7,208 nucleotides of DNA from assembly GCA_013041975.1 (NCBI GenBank), contig JABDQZ010000202.1, positions 1 to 7,208 of the forward strand. The letters run 5' to 3'. This DNA comes from Gammaproteobacteria bacterium (GTDB lineage Bacteria > Pseudomonadota > Gammaproteobacteria > Chromatiales > Chromatiaceae). The translations under genes and the position numbers were made by a program. Positions 1 to 5,459 of this stretch are shown here, in pieces (the first letter of the stretch is position 1; each line of letters opens with the position of its first letter). Under the pieces are notes generated by a model. It had not been told where the DNA came from. It searched no databases and worked only from the letters and a program-made list of their open reading frames with translations.

Positions 1-527
1 GTACGGGCCTGGAGTTTGCCGTATCGGCTATCACCAGGGCGTTTGCCAGCAGTGGTCCATACAAGCCCTTTAAAAATCCGGTTGTTGATTACTTCATAGC
101 CAGGGCCCGGCAGAGATTCGGTTGTCGGACATTTACCCGTGAAGATGGTTTCAGGCCAATCATCAGTGATGCCAGGCAGGGACGAGTGGTTATCTATCTG
201 GCTGACGAAGACCTTGGGCCGGATGTTTCGGTATTTGCGCCTTTTTGCGGGGTGCAAAAAGCGACGATTCCGGTACTGGGTCGGCTGGCGAAATCCTGCA
301 AGGCGAAGGTGTTGCCTGCTATCAGTTGTTACGATCAGGCAGCACATCAGTATCGTGTGTCATTGCTGGATGGATTTGCTGATTTTCCACAAGGCGATGA
401 GCAGGGGGATACAGTTACCATGAATCAGATGATCGAAACAACGGTTGAGCTTTGCCCGTTACAGTATTTGTGGATATTGAAGTTTTTTAAAACACGCCCT
501 GAAGGAGAGGATGGGGTCTATTCCTAG
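1..527 (+). CDS. Lipid A biosynthesis acyltransferase, LpxL/LpxM (HtrB/MsbB) family, 3' part
   Basis: This is the C-terminal 174 residues of an inner-membrane enzyme of the LpxL/LpxM family, which adds a secondary acyl chain from acyl-ACP to lipid A. Reading starts in frame at base 3; the start codon lies outside the window, and full-length relatives are about 300 residues. Visible family features are ADEDLGP (bases 201-221), KATIP followed by LGRLAK, and the C-terminal WILKFFKTRPEG (471-506). From memory, DEDxGP and WILKxxKTR resemble E. coli LpxM more than LpxL, but I do not assign the paralogue. The family active site is HX4D/E. The glutamate of TGLEFA (bases 12-14) sits where that acidic residue should be, so the histidine is probably just left of the window. 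The stop codon overlaps that of the convergent smr gene. The family is sure; the exact acyl chain and position are not. Confidence 0.9.
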   Translation, partial: TGLEFAVSAITRAFASSGPYKPFKNPVVDYFIARARQRFGCRTFTREDGFRPIISDARQGRVVIYLADEDLGPDVSVFAPFCGVQKATIPVLGRLAKSCKAKVLPAISCYDQAAHQYRVSLLDGFADFPQGDEQGDTVTMNQMIETTVELCPLQYLWILKFFKTRPEGEDGVYS

Positions 528-1054
528 TAGTTCTCGTCCGTCCATTTCCTCGATAGCAGCACATATGTGGCACCTGTCCCGCCATTCCATCTTGGTGCCG
601 AGGTAAATGCCAGTACTTCATCACGCTGGCGTAACCACTGGTTGGTTTTTTGTTTGAGAACAGGCTGTTGCCCTTTGGAACCCTGGCCTTTGCCATGAAT
701 AACCAGCACACAACGTAAACGACGCTTGAGAGCATGTTTGAGAAAACGGTTCATTGACTGGCTGGCTTCAGTCACTCGCATGCCATGCAGATCAAGAGTT
801 GCTTCGGGTTCGATATAGCCACGTTTGAGATCAGAAAACAGCCTGTTCTGAATGCCCGGTCGCTGAAATGATAATTCATCGCCGGTTTCGATATGCATGT
901 CAGCAAAACTGTCATCCTCGTTATCGTCAACAGGCAGATTGAGTTTCACCGGCCGCGGTTTCTTTTTTACTGGCGTGACACGTTCGTCCTTCAGGGGCGT
1001 GACATCATTCATGGCCTGTTCGAATTCGTTTTTTTCGTCTGAATCGTTATTCAT
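524..1054 (-). CDS. smrA: Smr-domain protein, SmrA (YdaL)-like putative endonuclease
   Basis: This is a 176-residue cytoplasmic protein with a C-terminal Smr domain (about residues 86-168), the fold first seen at the C-terminus of MutS2. Its conserved signatures are all present: LDLHGM (87-92), VIHGKG (118-123) and GGTGATYVLL (158-167). The N-terminal half is charged and probably flexible, but carries FEQAMNDVTPLK (11-22) and ELSFQRPGIQ (60-69). From memory these match E. coli SmrA/YdaL rather than SmrB. Smr domains nick or cleave nucleic acid. SmrB cuts mRNA at collided ribosomes; the role of SmrA is poorly defined, so the substrate here is unknown. Length fits stand-alone Smr proteins (about 180 residues). 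No clear Shine-Dalgarno precedes the ATG at 1054. The gene is divergent from surE and convergent with the acyltransferase gene. The family is sure; the SmrA subtype is likely. Confidence 0.9.
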   Translation of the reverse strand: MNNDSDEKNEFEQAMNDVTPLKDERVTPVKKKPRPVKLNLPVDDNEDDSFADMHIETGDELSFQRPGIQNRLFSDLKRGYIEPEATLDLHGMRVTEASQSMNRFLKHALKRRLRCVLVIHGKGQGSKGQQPVLKQKTNQWLRQRDEVLAFTSAPRWNGGTGATYVLLSRKWTDENY

Positions 1055-1092
1055 GAGTTTTCAATAAAATTTCCCTGTCTACTCGGTCAATT

Positions 1093-1122
1093 TTGCCGTA
1101 TATTTCCGAAGATTATTATAAA
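1093..1122 (+). promoter_or_regulatory. Candidate sigma70-type promoter for surE and the downstream chain
   Basis: A -35-like TTGCCG (1093-1098, 4 of 6 consensus bases) is separated by 18 bases from a -10-like TATAAA (1117-1122, 5 of 6). Transcription would begin near 1129, leaving a leader of only about 11 bases before the surE ATG at 1140. This matches the lack of a visible Shine-Dalgarno there. It is the only intergenic space upstream of the five-gene chain, so a promoter is expected here. The assignment is by eye only. Confidence 0.4.
1115..1120 (-). promoter_or_regulatory. Candidate -10 box for smrA, overlapping the surE -10 box
   Basis: On the - strand, bases 1120-1115 read TATAAT, an exact -10 consensus. 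It overlaps four bases of the + strand -10 candidate at 1117-1122, so the two promoters would share one melting region. No good -35 lies at the expected distance; that position falls on the surE start codon. An alternative - strand promoter is TTGACC (1090-1085, 5 of 6) with a weak TTTATT (1068-1063) after 16 bases, but it would leave almost no leader before the smrA ATG. Confidence 0.3.
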
Positions 1123-1139
1123 TAGATATGTAGTAACAA

Positions 1140-1898
1140 ATGCACATCCTTGTCAGTAATGATGATGGTTTCCAGGCGCCGGGAATCGAGAAGCTGGTTG
1201 AGGTGCTGGAAACAATTGCTGATATCAGTGTTGTGGCACCGGAGATCAATCGCAGTGGTGCCAGTAATTCGTTGACACTTGAAAACCCGCTAAGAGCCAG
1301 AAGCCACGCCAATGACTTCGTCAGTGTCGATGGTACACCGACTGACTGTGTGCATCTTGCCATTACCGGCTTGCTCGAGAAAGAACCTGATATGGTGGTT
1401 TCAGGCATCAATGCCGGGGCCAACCTGGGCGATGATGTACTTTACTCAGGTACGGTTGCAGCAGCGACCGAAGGACGTTTTCTGGGTTATCCTGCCGTTG
1501 CTGTCTCCATGGAATCACATAATCCTCAACATTATGACACCGGTGCCCGGGTTGCGCTTGAAATGGTTCAGCGTCTGAGTAGTCATCCAATGAATGCTTC
1601 CAGTATTCTGAATGTCAACGTGCCTGATATTCCCTATGACGAATTGAAGGGTTATCAAACGACCCGTCTGGGACATCGCCACAAGGCGGAACCTGTTGTA
1701 CAGGCGACTGACCCCAGAGGCAAGGTCATATACTGGGTCGGCCCAGCCGGTGCTGAGCAGGATGCCGGGCCGGGAACGGATTTTCATGCGGTCAGAAACG
1801 GCTATGTTTCAGTAACACCGATCAAGGTGGATTTGACCAGTCATGATGCACTTGAATCTGTTGATCAATGGTTGACCATGGAAATTACCAATGATTGA
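1140..1898 (+). CDS. surE: 5'/3'-nucleotidase SurE
   Basis: SurE is a cytoplasmic metal-dependent phosphatase that removes phosphate from nucleoside 5'- and 3'-monophosphates (and, in E. coli, short polyphosphate). The 252-residue product has the usual length. The N-terminus MHILVSNDDG is the family signature and fixes the start. The expected divalent metal ligands are visible: D8 and D9 in NDDG, S39 in NRSGASNS, and N91 in VSGINAGANLGDD. The glycine-rich stretch LYSGTVAAATEG (101-112) follows as in relatives. The gene heads a tight chain with pcm, a yqaA-like gene, nlpD and rpoS, the usual gammaproteobacterial arrangement linking it to stationary-phase survival. Its last 8 bases overlap the pcm reading frame. 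No obvious ribosome binding site precedes the ATG; the predicted mRNA leader is very short. Confidence 0.98.
   Translation: MHILVSNDDGFQAPGIEKLVEVLETIADISVVAPEINRSGASNSLTLENPLRARSHANDFVSVDGTPTDCVHLAITGLLEKEPDMVVSGINAGANLGDDVLYSGTVAAATEGRFLGYPAVAVSMESHNPQHYDTGARVALEMVQRLSSHPMNASSILNVNVPDIPYDELKGYQTTRLGHRHKAEPVVQATDPRGKVIYWVGPAGAEQDAGPGTDFHAVRNGYVSVTPIKVDLTSHDALESVDQWLTMEITND
1880..1882 (+). promoter_or_regulatory. Ribosome binding site supporting the upstream pcm start
   Basis: A short GGA(A) motif inside the end of surE lies 8 bases before the ATG at 1891, a normal spacing. It favours 1891 over the alternative pcm ATG at 1915, which has only a weak AGGG upstream. The motif is short, so this is modest support. 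Confidence 0.4.
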
Positions 1899-2553
1899 TC
1901 ATCAGGGCATCGGCATGACTTCCAGGCGTACCAAGGAACGTCTGATTGACCGCCTGAAGGCTGAAGGTATTAAAAATCTCGAGGTTTTAAATGCCATCCG
2001 TGAAATTCCACGGCATCTGTTCGTTGATGAAGCGCTAGCCAGTCGGGCGTATGAAGATACCGCATTACCAATTGGTTATGGTCAGACAATCTCTCAACCT
2101 TATATTGTCGCTCGCATGACCGAGATAATGATTGAACATCCCACGCAGCCGAAATACGTACTGGAAGTAGGAACCGGTTCTGGTTACCAGACGGCCATAT
2201 TGTCCAGACTGGTTACCCGGGTTTTTTCCGTGGAACGCATCAAGGGGCTTCATCAGCAGGCCCAGAAACTTTTACGCCAGTTGCAGATTAGAAACATCAA
2301 ACTGAAACATACTGATGGCGGAATGGGTATGCCAGAATATGCTCCTTTTGATGCCATTATTGTCACTGCTGCCCCGGAAGGCATACCACTGGGACTTGTC
2401 AATCAGCTTAAAACGGGTGGTGTTATGGTGTTGCCAGTGGGAACACGCGATGAACAGGTGTTGGTTAGAGTGATCAAGACAGAGGAAGGTTATGAGAAGG
2501 AATTTCTTGAGCGAGTCAGTTTTGTACCATTGCTTGGTGGAGTCAGTTCATGA
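1891..2553 (+). CDS. pcm: Protein-L-isoaspartate O-methyltransferase
   Basis: Pcm uses S-adenosylmethionine to methylate L-isoaspartyl residues formed as proteins age, starting their repair; it acts in the cytoplasm. The 220-residue product shows the family blocks in order: PRHLFVDEALASRAYEDTAL (40-59), IGYGQTISQPYIVARM (61-76), the SAM-binding loop VLEVGTGSGYQTAIL (90-104), FSVERI (112-117), PFDAIIVTAAP (152-162) and VMVLPVG (178-184). The C-terminus FVPLLGG is typical. The ATG at 1891 overlaps surE by 8 bases and has a GGA motif at good spacing. A second ATG at 1915 gives a 212-residue form beginning MTSRRT, which lines up with the annotated start of E. coli and Pseudomonas Pcm. Xanthomonas-type sequences retain a GIGMTS extension like the one seen here. 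Function is sure; the start is uncertain between the two. Confidence 0.97.
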   Translation: MIDHQGIGMTSRRTKERLIDRLKAEGIKNLEVLNAIREIPRHLFVDEALASRAYEDTALPIGYGQTISQPYIVARMTEIMIEHPTQPKYVLEVGTGSGYQTAILSRLVTRVFSVERIKGLHQQAQKLLRQLQIRNIKLKHTDGGMGMPEYAPFDAIIVTAAPEGIPLGLVNQLKTGGVMVLPVGTRDEQVLVRVIKTEEGYEKEFLERVSFVPLLGGVSS

Positions 2554-3128
2554 AGCTCTTTAGTCCGTTATATGCCAGAGTAATGCAGTGGTCACGTCAC
2601 CGTCATGCCGAGCGTTATCTTGCTGGCCTGAGTTTTGCCGAGTCATCTTTTTTTCCAATTCCGCCCGATGTCATGTTGGCACCGATGAGTCTTGCCCAGC
2701 CGGGTTCGGCATGGCGCTTTGCAACCGTAACGACTATTGCTTCGGTGCTTGGCGGTTTGTTTGGTTATCTTATCGGGCTGTTTGCTTTTGAATTGATTGA
2801 GCCTTTATTACACGACATGGGGTATTACGAAAAGTTTCTTAAAGCCCAGGCATGGTTTGATGAATGGGGCTTCTGGGCGATTTTTATTGCCGGTTTTTCA
2901 CCTATCCCCTACAAAATATTTACTATTTCTGCCGGTGTGATTTCGATGGCGTTTTTACCCTTTGTGCTTGCTTCCCTGATTGGGCGGGGCGCACGTTTCT
3001 ATCTTGTGGCGGGCTTAATGGCCTGGGGTGGAGAAAAAATGGAAAGGAAACTCCATCAGTATGTGGATCTGCTTGGCTGGTTAACGGTTATTGCTGTCGT
3101 GGCCGTTATTTTTTATGTGAAGGCATGA
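2550..3128 (+). CDS. YqaA/DedA-like (SNARE-associated/VTT) inner-membrane protein
   Basis: This is a 192-residue membrane protein of the YqaA branch of the DedA/VTT superfamily, whose better-studied members move phospholipids or undecaprenyl phosphate carriers across the membrane; the substrate of YqaA proteins is unknown. Visible features are a re-entrant-like segment FAESSFFPIPPD (29-40), hydrophobic spans near 56-82, 105-130, 132-158 and 174-190, the loop FSPIPYK (116-122), and GRGARF (145-150), which carries the arginine typical of the superfamily. Proline-rich loops facing basic residues are characteristic of the fold. The ATG overlaps the pcm stop (ATGA, 2550-2553), and a strong GGTGGAG lies 7 bases upstream. 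It overlaps nlpD by another ATGA. Its place between pcm and nlpD is a known arrangement in many gammaproteobacteria lacking the E. coli order. The family is well supported; the function is not known. Confidence 0.88.
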   Translation: MKLFSPLYARVMQWSRHRHAERYLAGLSFAESSFFPIPPDVMLAPMSLAQPGSAWRFATVTTIASVLGGLFGYLIGLFAFELIEPLLHDMGYYEKFLKAQAWFDEWGFWAIFIAGFSPIPYKIFTISAGVISMAFLPFVLASLIGRGARFYLVAGLMAWGGEKMERKLHQYVDLLGWLTVIAVVAVIFYVKA

Positions 3129-3922
3129 CGAAACAACAGTTACGACGAAACTTTTCTATTCTGACCTTGTTGTTGCTTGCTGCATGTACAAGCAGCTGGA
3201 AAGCGCCGGTATCTTCTTATTCTGAGCAGCCTGACACACGAAAACAGCAAAAACTTCCGGTAAAAATCAATGGCAGGTTTTACAAGGTACGACCGGGAGA
3301 TACGTTGTATTCCATCGCCTGGCGTACCGGCCATGACTGGCAAACTCTGGCTCGCTGGAACAACCTCAAGTCTCCTCACCAGATATTTGTTGGACAGATT
3401 GTTCGTGTGGTGCCTCCTGAGAAAAAAGTTGTAGTTAAAACTCAAGTTGCAAAGAAAAAGCCCGTTAACAAAGTAGTAAAACCGGTTTTACGTTCAACTG
3501 AAAAAAAGGTTGCCGGCAAAACAAAAACCAAAACAAGCTTTAAAAGTAAACTGTATTGGCGTTGGCCTGCAAATGGTCGTTTGCTCAAAACCTATAAACG
3601 GGGTGACGTCACACGCAAAGGTATTGTAGTATCAGGAAAAGCCGGACAATCAATACTTGCTGCAGAAGACGGTAAGGTTGTATACAGTGGAAGTGGACTG
3701 ATCGGTTATGGTCAGCTTATTATTATAAAACATAACAATAAATACCTGAGCGCCTATGGATACAACAGCAAGCTGTTGGTTAAAGAAGGCGACTGGGTCA
3801 CCAAAGGAAAAAAAATAGCGCTTATGGGTAATAACAATAATTCCAAGCCTGCACTGCACTTTGAAATAAGAAGAAATGGTGATCCAATTAATCCGGTCGC
3901 AGTTTTACCAAAGAGGAAATAG
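3125..3922 (+). CDS. nlpD: NlpD-like lipoprotein: LysM plus degenerate LytM/M23 domain, amidase activator
   Basis: NlpD is a murein-binding lipoprotein that activates the amidase AmiC during daughter-cell separation. The product has 265 residues (E. coli NlpD is about 379). It begins with a lipoprotein signal ending in the lipobox LAAC, with C21 the lipidated cysteine. A LysM domain follows (about 52-95; YKVRPGDTLYSIA), then a lysine-rich linker (99-143) and an M23 domain (147-262). In active M23 enzymes the metal site is HxxxD plus HxH, with a further catalytic histidine. Here R164 and V168 stand at the first pair, Y213 replaces the YxH histidine, and the HxH reads ALH, keeping only H245. 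The domain should therefore be inactive as an enzyme, as in NlpD and EnvC. The start overlaps the yqaA stop (ATGA); GAAGG is only 1 base away, so translational coupling is likely. A longer in-frame opening upstream lies inside yqaA and is not real. Confidence 0.93.
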   Translation: MTKQQLRRNFSILTLLLLAACTSSWKAPVSSYSEQPDTRKQQKLPVKINGRFYKVRPGDTLYSIAWRTGHDWQTLARWNNLKSPHQIFVGQIVRVVPPEKKVVVKTQVAKKKPVNKVVKPVLRSTEKKVAGKTKTKTSFKSKLYWRWPANGRLLKTYKRGDVTRKGIVVSGKAGQSILAAEDGKVVYSGSGLIGYGQLIIIKHNNKYLSAYGYNSKLLVKEGDWVTKGKKIALMGNNNNSKPALHFEIRRNGDPINPVAVLPKRK

Positions 3923-3923
3923 T

Positions 3924-3928
3924 GGAGA
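3924..3928 (+). promoter_or_regulatory. Ribosome binding site of rpoS
   Basis: GGAGA lies in the 16-base gap after the nlpD stop, 10 bases before the rpoS ATG at 3939. It supports this start, which gives an N-terminus of normal length for RpoS. GGAG could pair with CTCC at 3943-3946 in codons 2-3, so access to it may depend on mRNA folding. Confidence 0.7.
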
Positions 3929-3938
3929 CTAAGAGCTT

Positions 3939-4946
3939 ATGGCTCCTAAAAGCAGTGACGATGAAGATGATATAGTCCTCATGGATGAAGATACCGATAC
4001 CTCGATTATTGAAGAGGTAGAAACCAGCAACAGCAGGATTGCCTCTGATGAGGTGAGTGTTTCTAATACTGTCGAAGTAGCTGAAACAAAAACCAGCTCC
4101 CATGCTACTGAAGGTATTCTTGATCCTACTCGTCTTTATCTCAGTGAAATCGGTGCTTCCAAGCTATTAACGGCTGAAGAAGAAGTCCATTATGCACGCC
4201 TTGCACAAAAAGGTGATGCAGCCGGCCGGCAGCGCATGATCGAAAGTAATCTGCGTCTGGTCGTCAAAATTGCACGTCGCTATATGAACCGTGGGCTGGC
4301 GTTACTCGATCTTATTGAAGAAGGAAACCTTGGCCTGATCAGGGCAGTTGAAAAATTTGACCCTGAAAGAGGTTTCCGCTTTTCAACCTATGCTACCTGG
4401 TGGATACGCCAAACCATTGAGCGTGCCATCATGAATCAGACCAGAACTATCCGGTTGCCGATTCATGTGGTCAAGGAAATCAATGTCTATCTGCGTGCCG
4501 CACGTCAACTCAGCCAGACAATGGATCATGAACCGACTGCTGAGGACATTGCCGAACTTCTGGATAAGCCCATCAGTGAAGTCAAACGTATGTTTGGTCT
4601 GAATGAACGGGTCACTTCTGTCGATGTACCTTATGGTAAAGATGCAGAAAAACCTTTACTGGATAGTATTCCAGATGAAATGGCGAAAGATCCGACCGAA
4701 ACATTACAAAGTGACGGGTTAAACGCTCATCTTGATCGTTGGCTGGGTAAGTTGAATGACAAGCAGCGTGAAGTGGTTGAACGTCGCTTTGGTTTGCATG
4801 GTTATGAAAACTCTACGCTTGAGCAGGTAGCCAATGAGCTGGGTGTTACCCGTGAGAGGGTGCGGCAGATTCAGATCGATGCATTAAGACGCTTGAGGAA
4901 TATCCTTGAGCAGGATGGGTACTCAATAGATACCATTTTCAAATAG
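3939..4946 (+). CDS. rpoS: RNA polymerase sigma factor RpoS (sigma-38)
   Basis: RpoS directs core RNA polymerase to stationary-phase and general-stress promoters. The 335-residue protein is close to the 330 of E. coli. It has an acidic N-terminal region (about 6-58), region 1.2 (DPTRLYLSEIG, 62-72), region 2 (98-168) with LLDLIEEGNLGLIRAVEKFD and the -10 recognition/melting helix FRFSTYATWWIRQTIERA, region 3 (about 176-255), and region 4 (268-322) with the -35-binding helix-turn-helix TLEQVANELGVTRERVRQIQ. Region 2.5 reads IRLPIHVVKEINVYLR, which distinguishes RpoS from RpoD and RpoH. K179 lines up with E. coli K173, known for RssB recognition and extended -10 contacts. It follows nlpD by 16 bases and is probably read from the surE promoter and any promoter inside nlpD. 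No clear terminator follows; the next gene is convergent. Confidence 0.98.
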   Translation: MAPKSSDDEDDIVLMDEDTDTSIIEEVETSNSRIASDEVSVSNTVEVAETKTSSHATEGILDPTRLYLSEIGASKLLTAEEEVHYARLAQKGDAAGRQRMIESNLRLVVKIARRYMNRGLALLDLIEEGNLGLIRAVEKFDPERGFRFSTYATWWIRQTIERAIMNQTRTIRLPIHVVKEINVYLRAARQLSQTMDHEPTAEDIAELLDKPISEVKRMFGLNERVTSVDVPYGKDAEKPLLDSIPDEMAKDPTETLQSDGLNAHLDRWLGKLNDKQREVVERRFGLHGYENSTLEQVANELGVTRERVRQIQIDALRRLRNILEQDGYSIDTIFK

Positions 4947-4969
4947 TTTGAATGTCTATAGCGAATTCT

Positions 4970-5341
4970 CTATACAGGAATTAACGCAGCCATCACGTTC
5001 CTGTCTTCGGAAAGCAGGATATTCCAGGTTCTACATGCCGCAGCCGTATCCATAATTTCAAAACCAATGTTGTTCTGATAGAAATACATCAATTGCTCAT
5101 CATCTGGAAAAACCAGTGTTTTGCCAGAGCCAATTATAATCATCTCAATATCTTCGATAAGCTCAGAAGTAAAAACACCTGTGTCCAGTTCTGAAACAGC
5201 AGTGATTCCCCAGGGTTGGGGTTTTTTTAAAGGATAAAAAAAATGGCTGCCAGAAAAGTGTTGTCCGCGCAGTGTAAACTGTCCGTCGCTATAGGATGAA
5301 ATAGACCAGGCAGCAGAATTTTCGGTAAGTGAGAGTTTCAT
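4970..5341 (-). CDS. Mth938-domain (DUF498/NDUFAF3-like) protein of unknown function
   Basis: This is a 123-residue soluble protein of the Mth938/DUF498 family (PF04430), the full usual length. Recognisable parts are YSDGQFTLRGQHFSGS (17-32), where relatives have a glycine turn and SS/ST pair, WGI (44-46), the loop IIGSGKTLVFP (69-79) and the strongest signature, GFEIMDTAAACRTWNIL (93-109). The mitochondrial member NDUFAF3 helps assemble respiratory complex I; solved bacterial structures such as Xcc1710 have not given a defined biochemical role, so none is assigned. The ATG at 5341 has no strong Shine-Dalgarno. The gene ends 23 bases from the rpoS stop and is divergent from alaC. From memory, a Mth938 gene next to an alaC-hom pair recurs in beta- and gammaproteobacteria. 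The family call is strong. Confidence 0.9.
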   Translation of the reverse strand: MKLSLTENSAAWSISSYSDGQFTLRGQHFSGSHFFYPLKKPQPWGITAVSELDTGVFTSELIEDIEMIIIGSGKTLVFPDDEQLMYFYQNNIGFEIMDTAAACRTWNILLSEDRNVMAALIPV

Positions 5342-5384
5342 GGTTCTAAGTATATTGATTTTACGCTTTATTGGGTATCCTGAT

Positions 5385-5405
5385 TGACTCAGACCCCGTG
5401 AGTCA
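5385..5405. repeat. Perfect inverted repeat TGACTCA/TGAGTCA upstream of alaC
   Basis: Two 7-base arms, TGACTCA (5385-5391) and TGAGTCA (5399-5405), are exact reverse complements with a 7-base spacer (GACCCCG). The repeat is in the divergent region between the Mth938 gene and alaC, about 55 bases before the alaC start. A -35-like TTGACT (5384-5389) overlaps the left arm. It could be a regulator operator or a leader hairpin. The flanks CCTGA and CAGG extend the symmetry only if four bases are skipped. The repeat is certain; its function is not known. Confidence 0.6.
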
Positions 5406-5448
5406 GGTAGCTTATAGCGTTTTTAACCGACCAATCTCGTCAGCGCCC

Positions 5449-5453
5449 AGAGG
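5449..5453 (+). promoter_or_regulatory. Ribosome binding site that decides the GTG start of alaC
   Basis: AGAGG lies 6 bases before GTG at 5460. The in-frame ATG at 5475 has no comparable motif, so the GTG start is preferred. Confidence 0.6.
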
Positions 5454-5459
5454 CTCGAA

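Noticed and set aside
139..423. 94-codon open frame on the + strand inside the acyltransferase gene
   Set aside because: It is out of frame with the acyltransferase, whose motifs run through the same bases. The Trp/Arg/Cys-rich translation resembles no family.
2864..3124. Long N-terminal extension of the nlpD reading frame
   Set aside because: It lies entirely inside yqaA in another frame, has no family similarity, and would bury the lipoprotein signal peptide that begins at 3125.
3698..3726. Possible internal rpoS promoter in nlpD (CTGATC, 17 bases, TATTAT)
   Set aside because: An rpoS promoter inside nlpD is known in E. coli, but this -35 matches only 3 of 6 bases in an AT-rich stretch. 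It may be chance, so it is not listed as a feature.
4953..4976. Imperfect stem TGTCTATAG/CTATACA after rpoS as a terminator
   Set aside because: Seven AT-rich pairs with a bulged C and no following T run; it also overlaps the last codons of the convergent gene. It is too weak to call a terminator.
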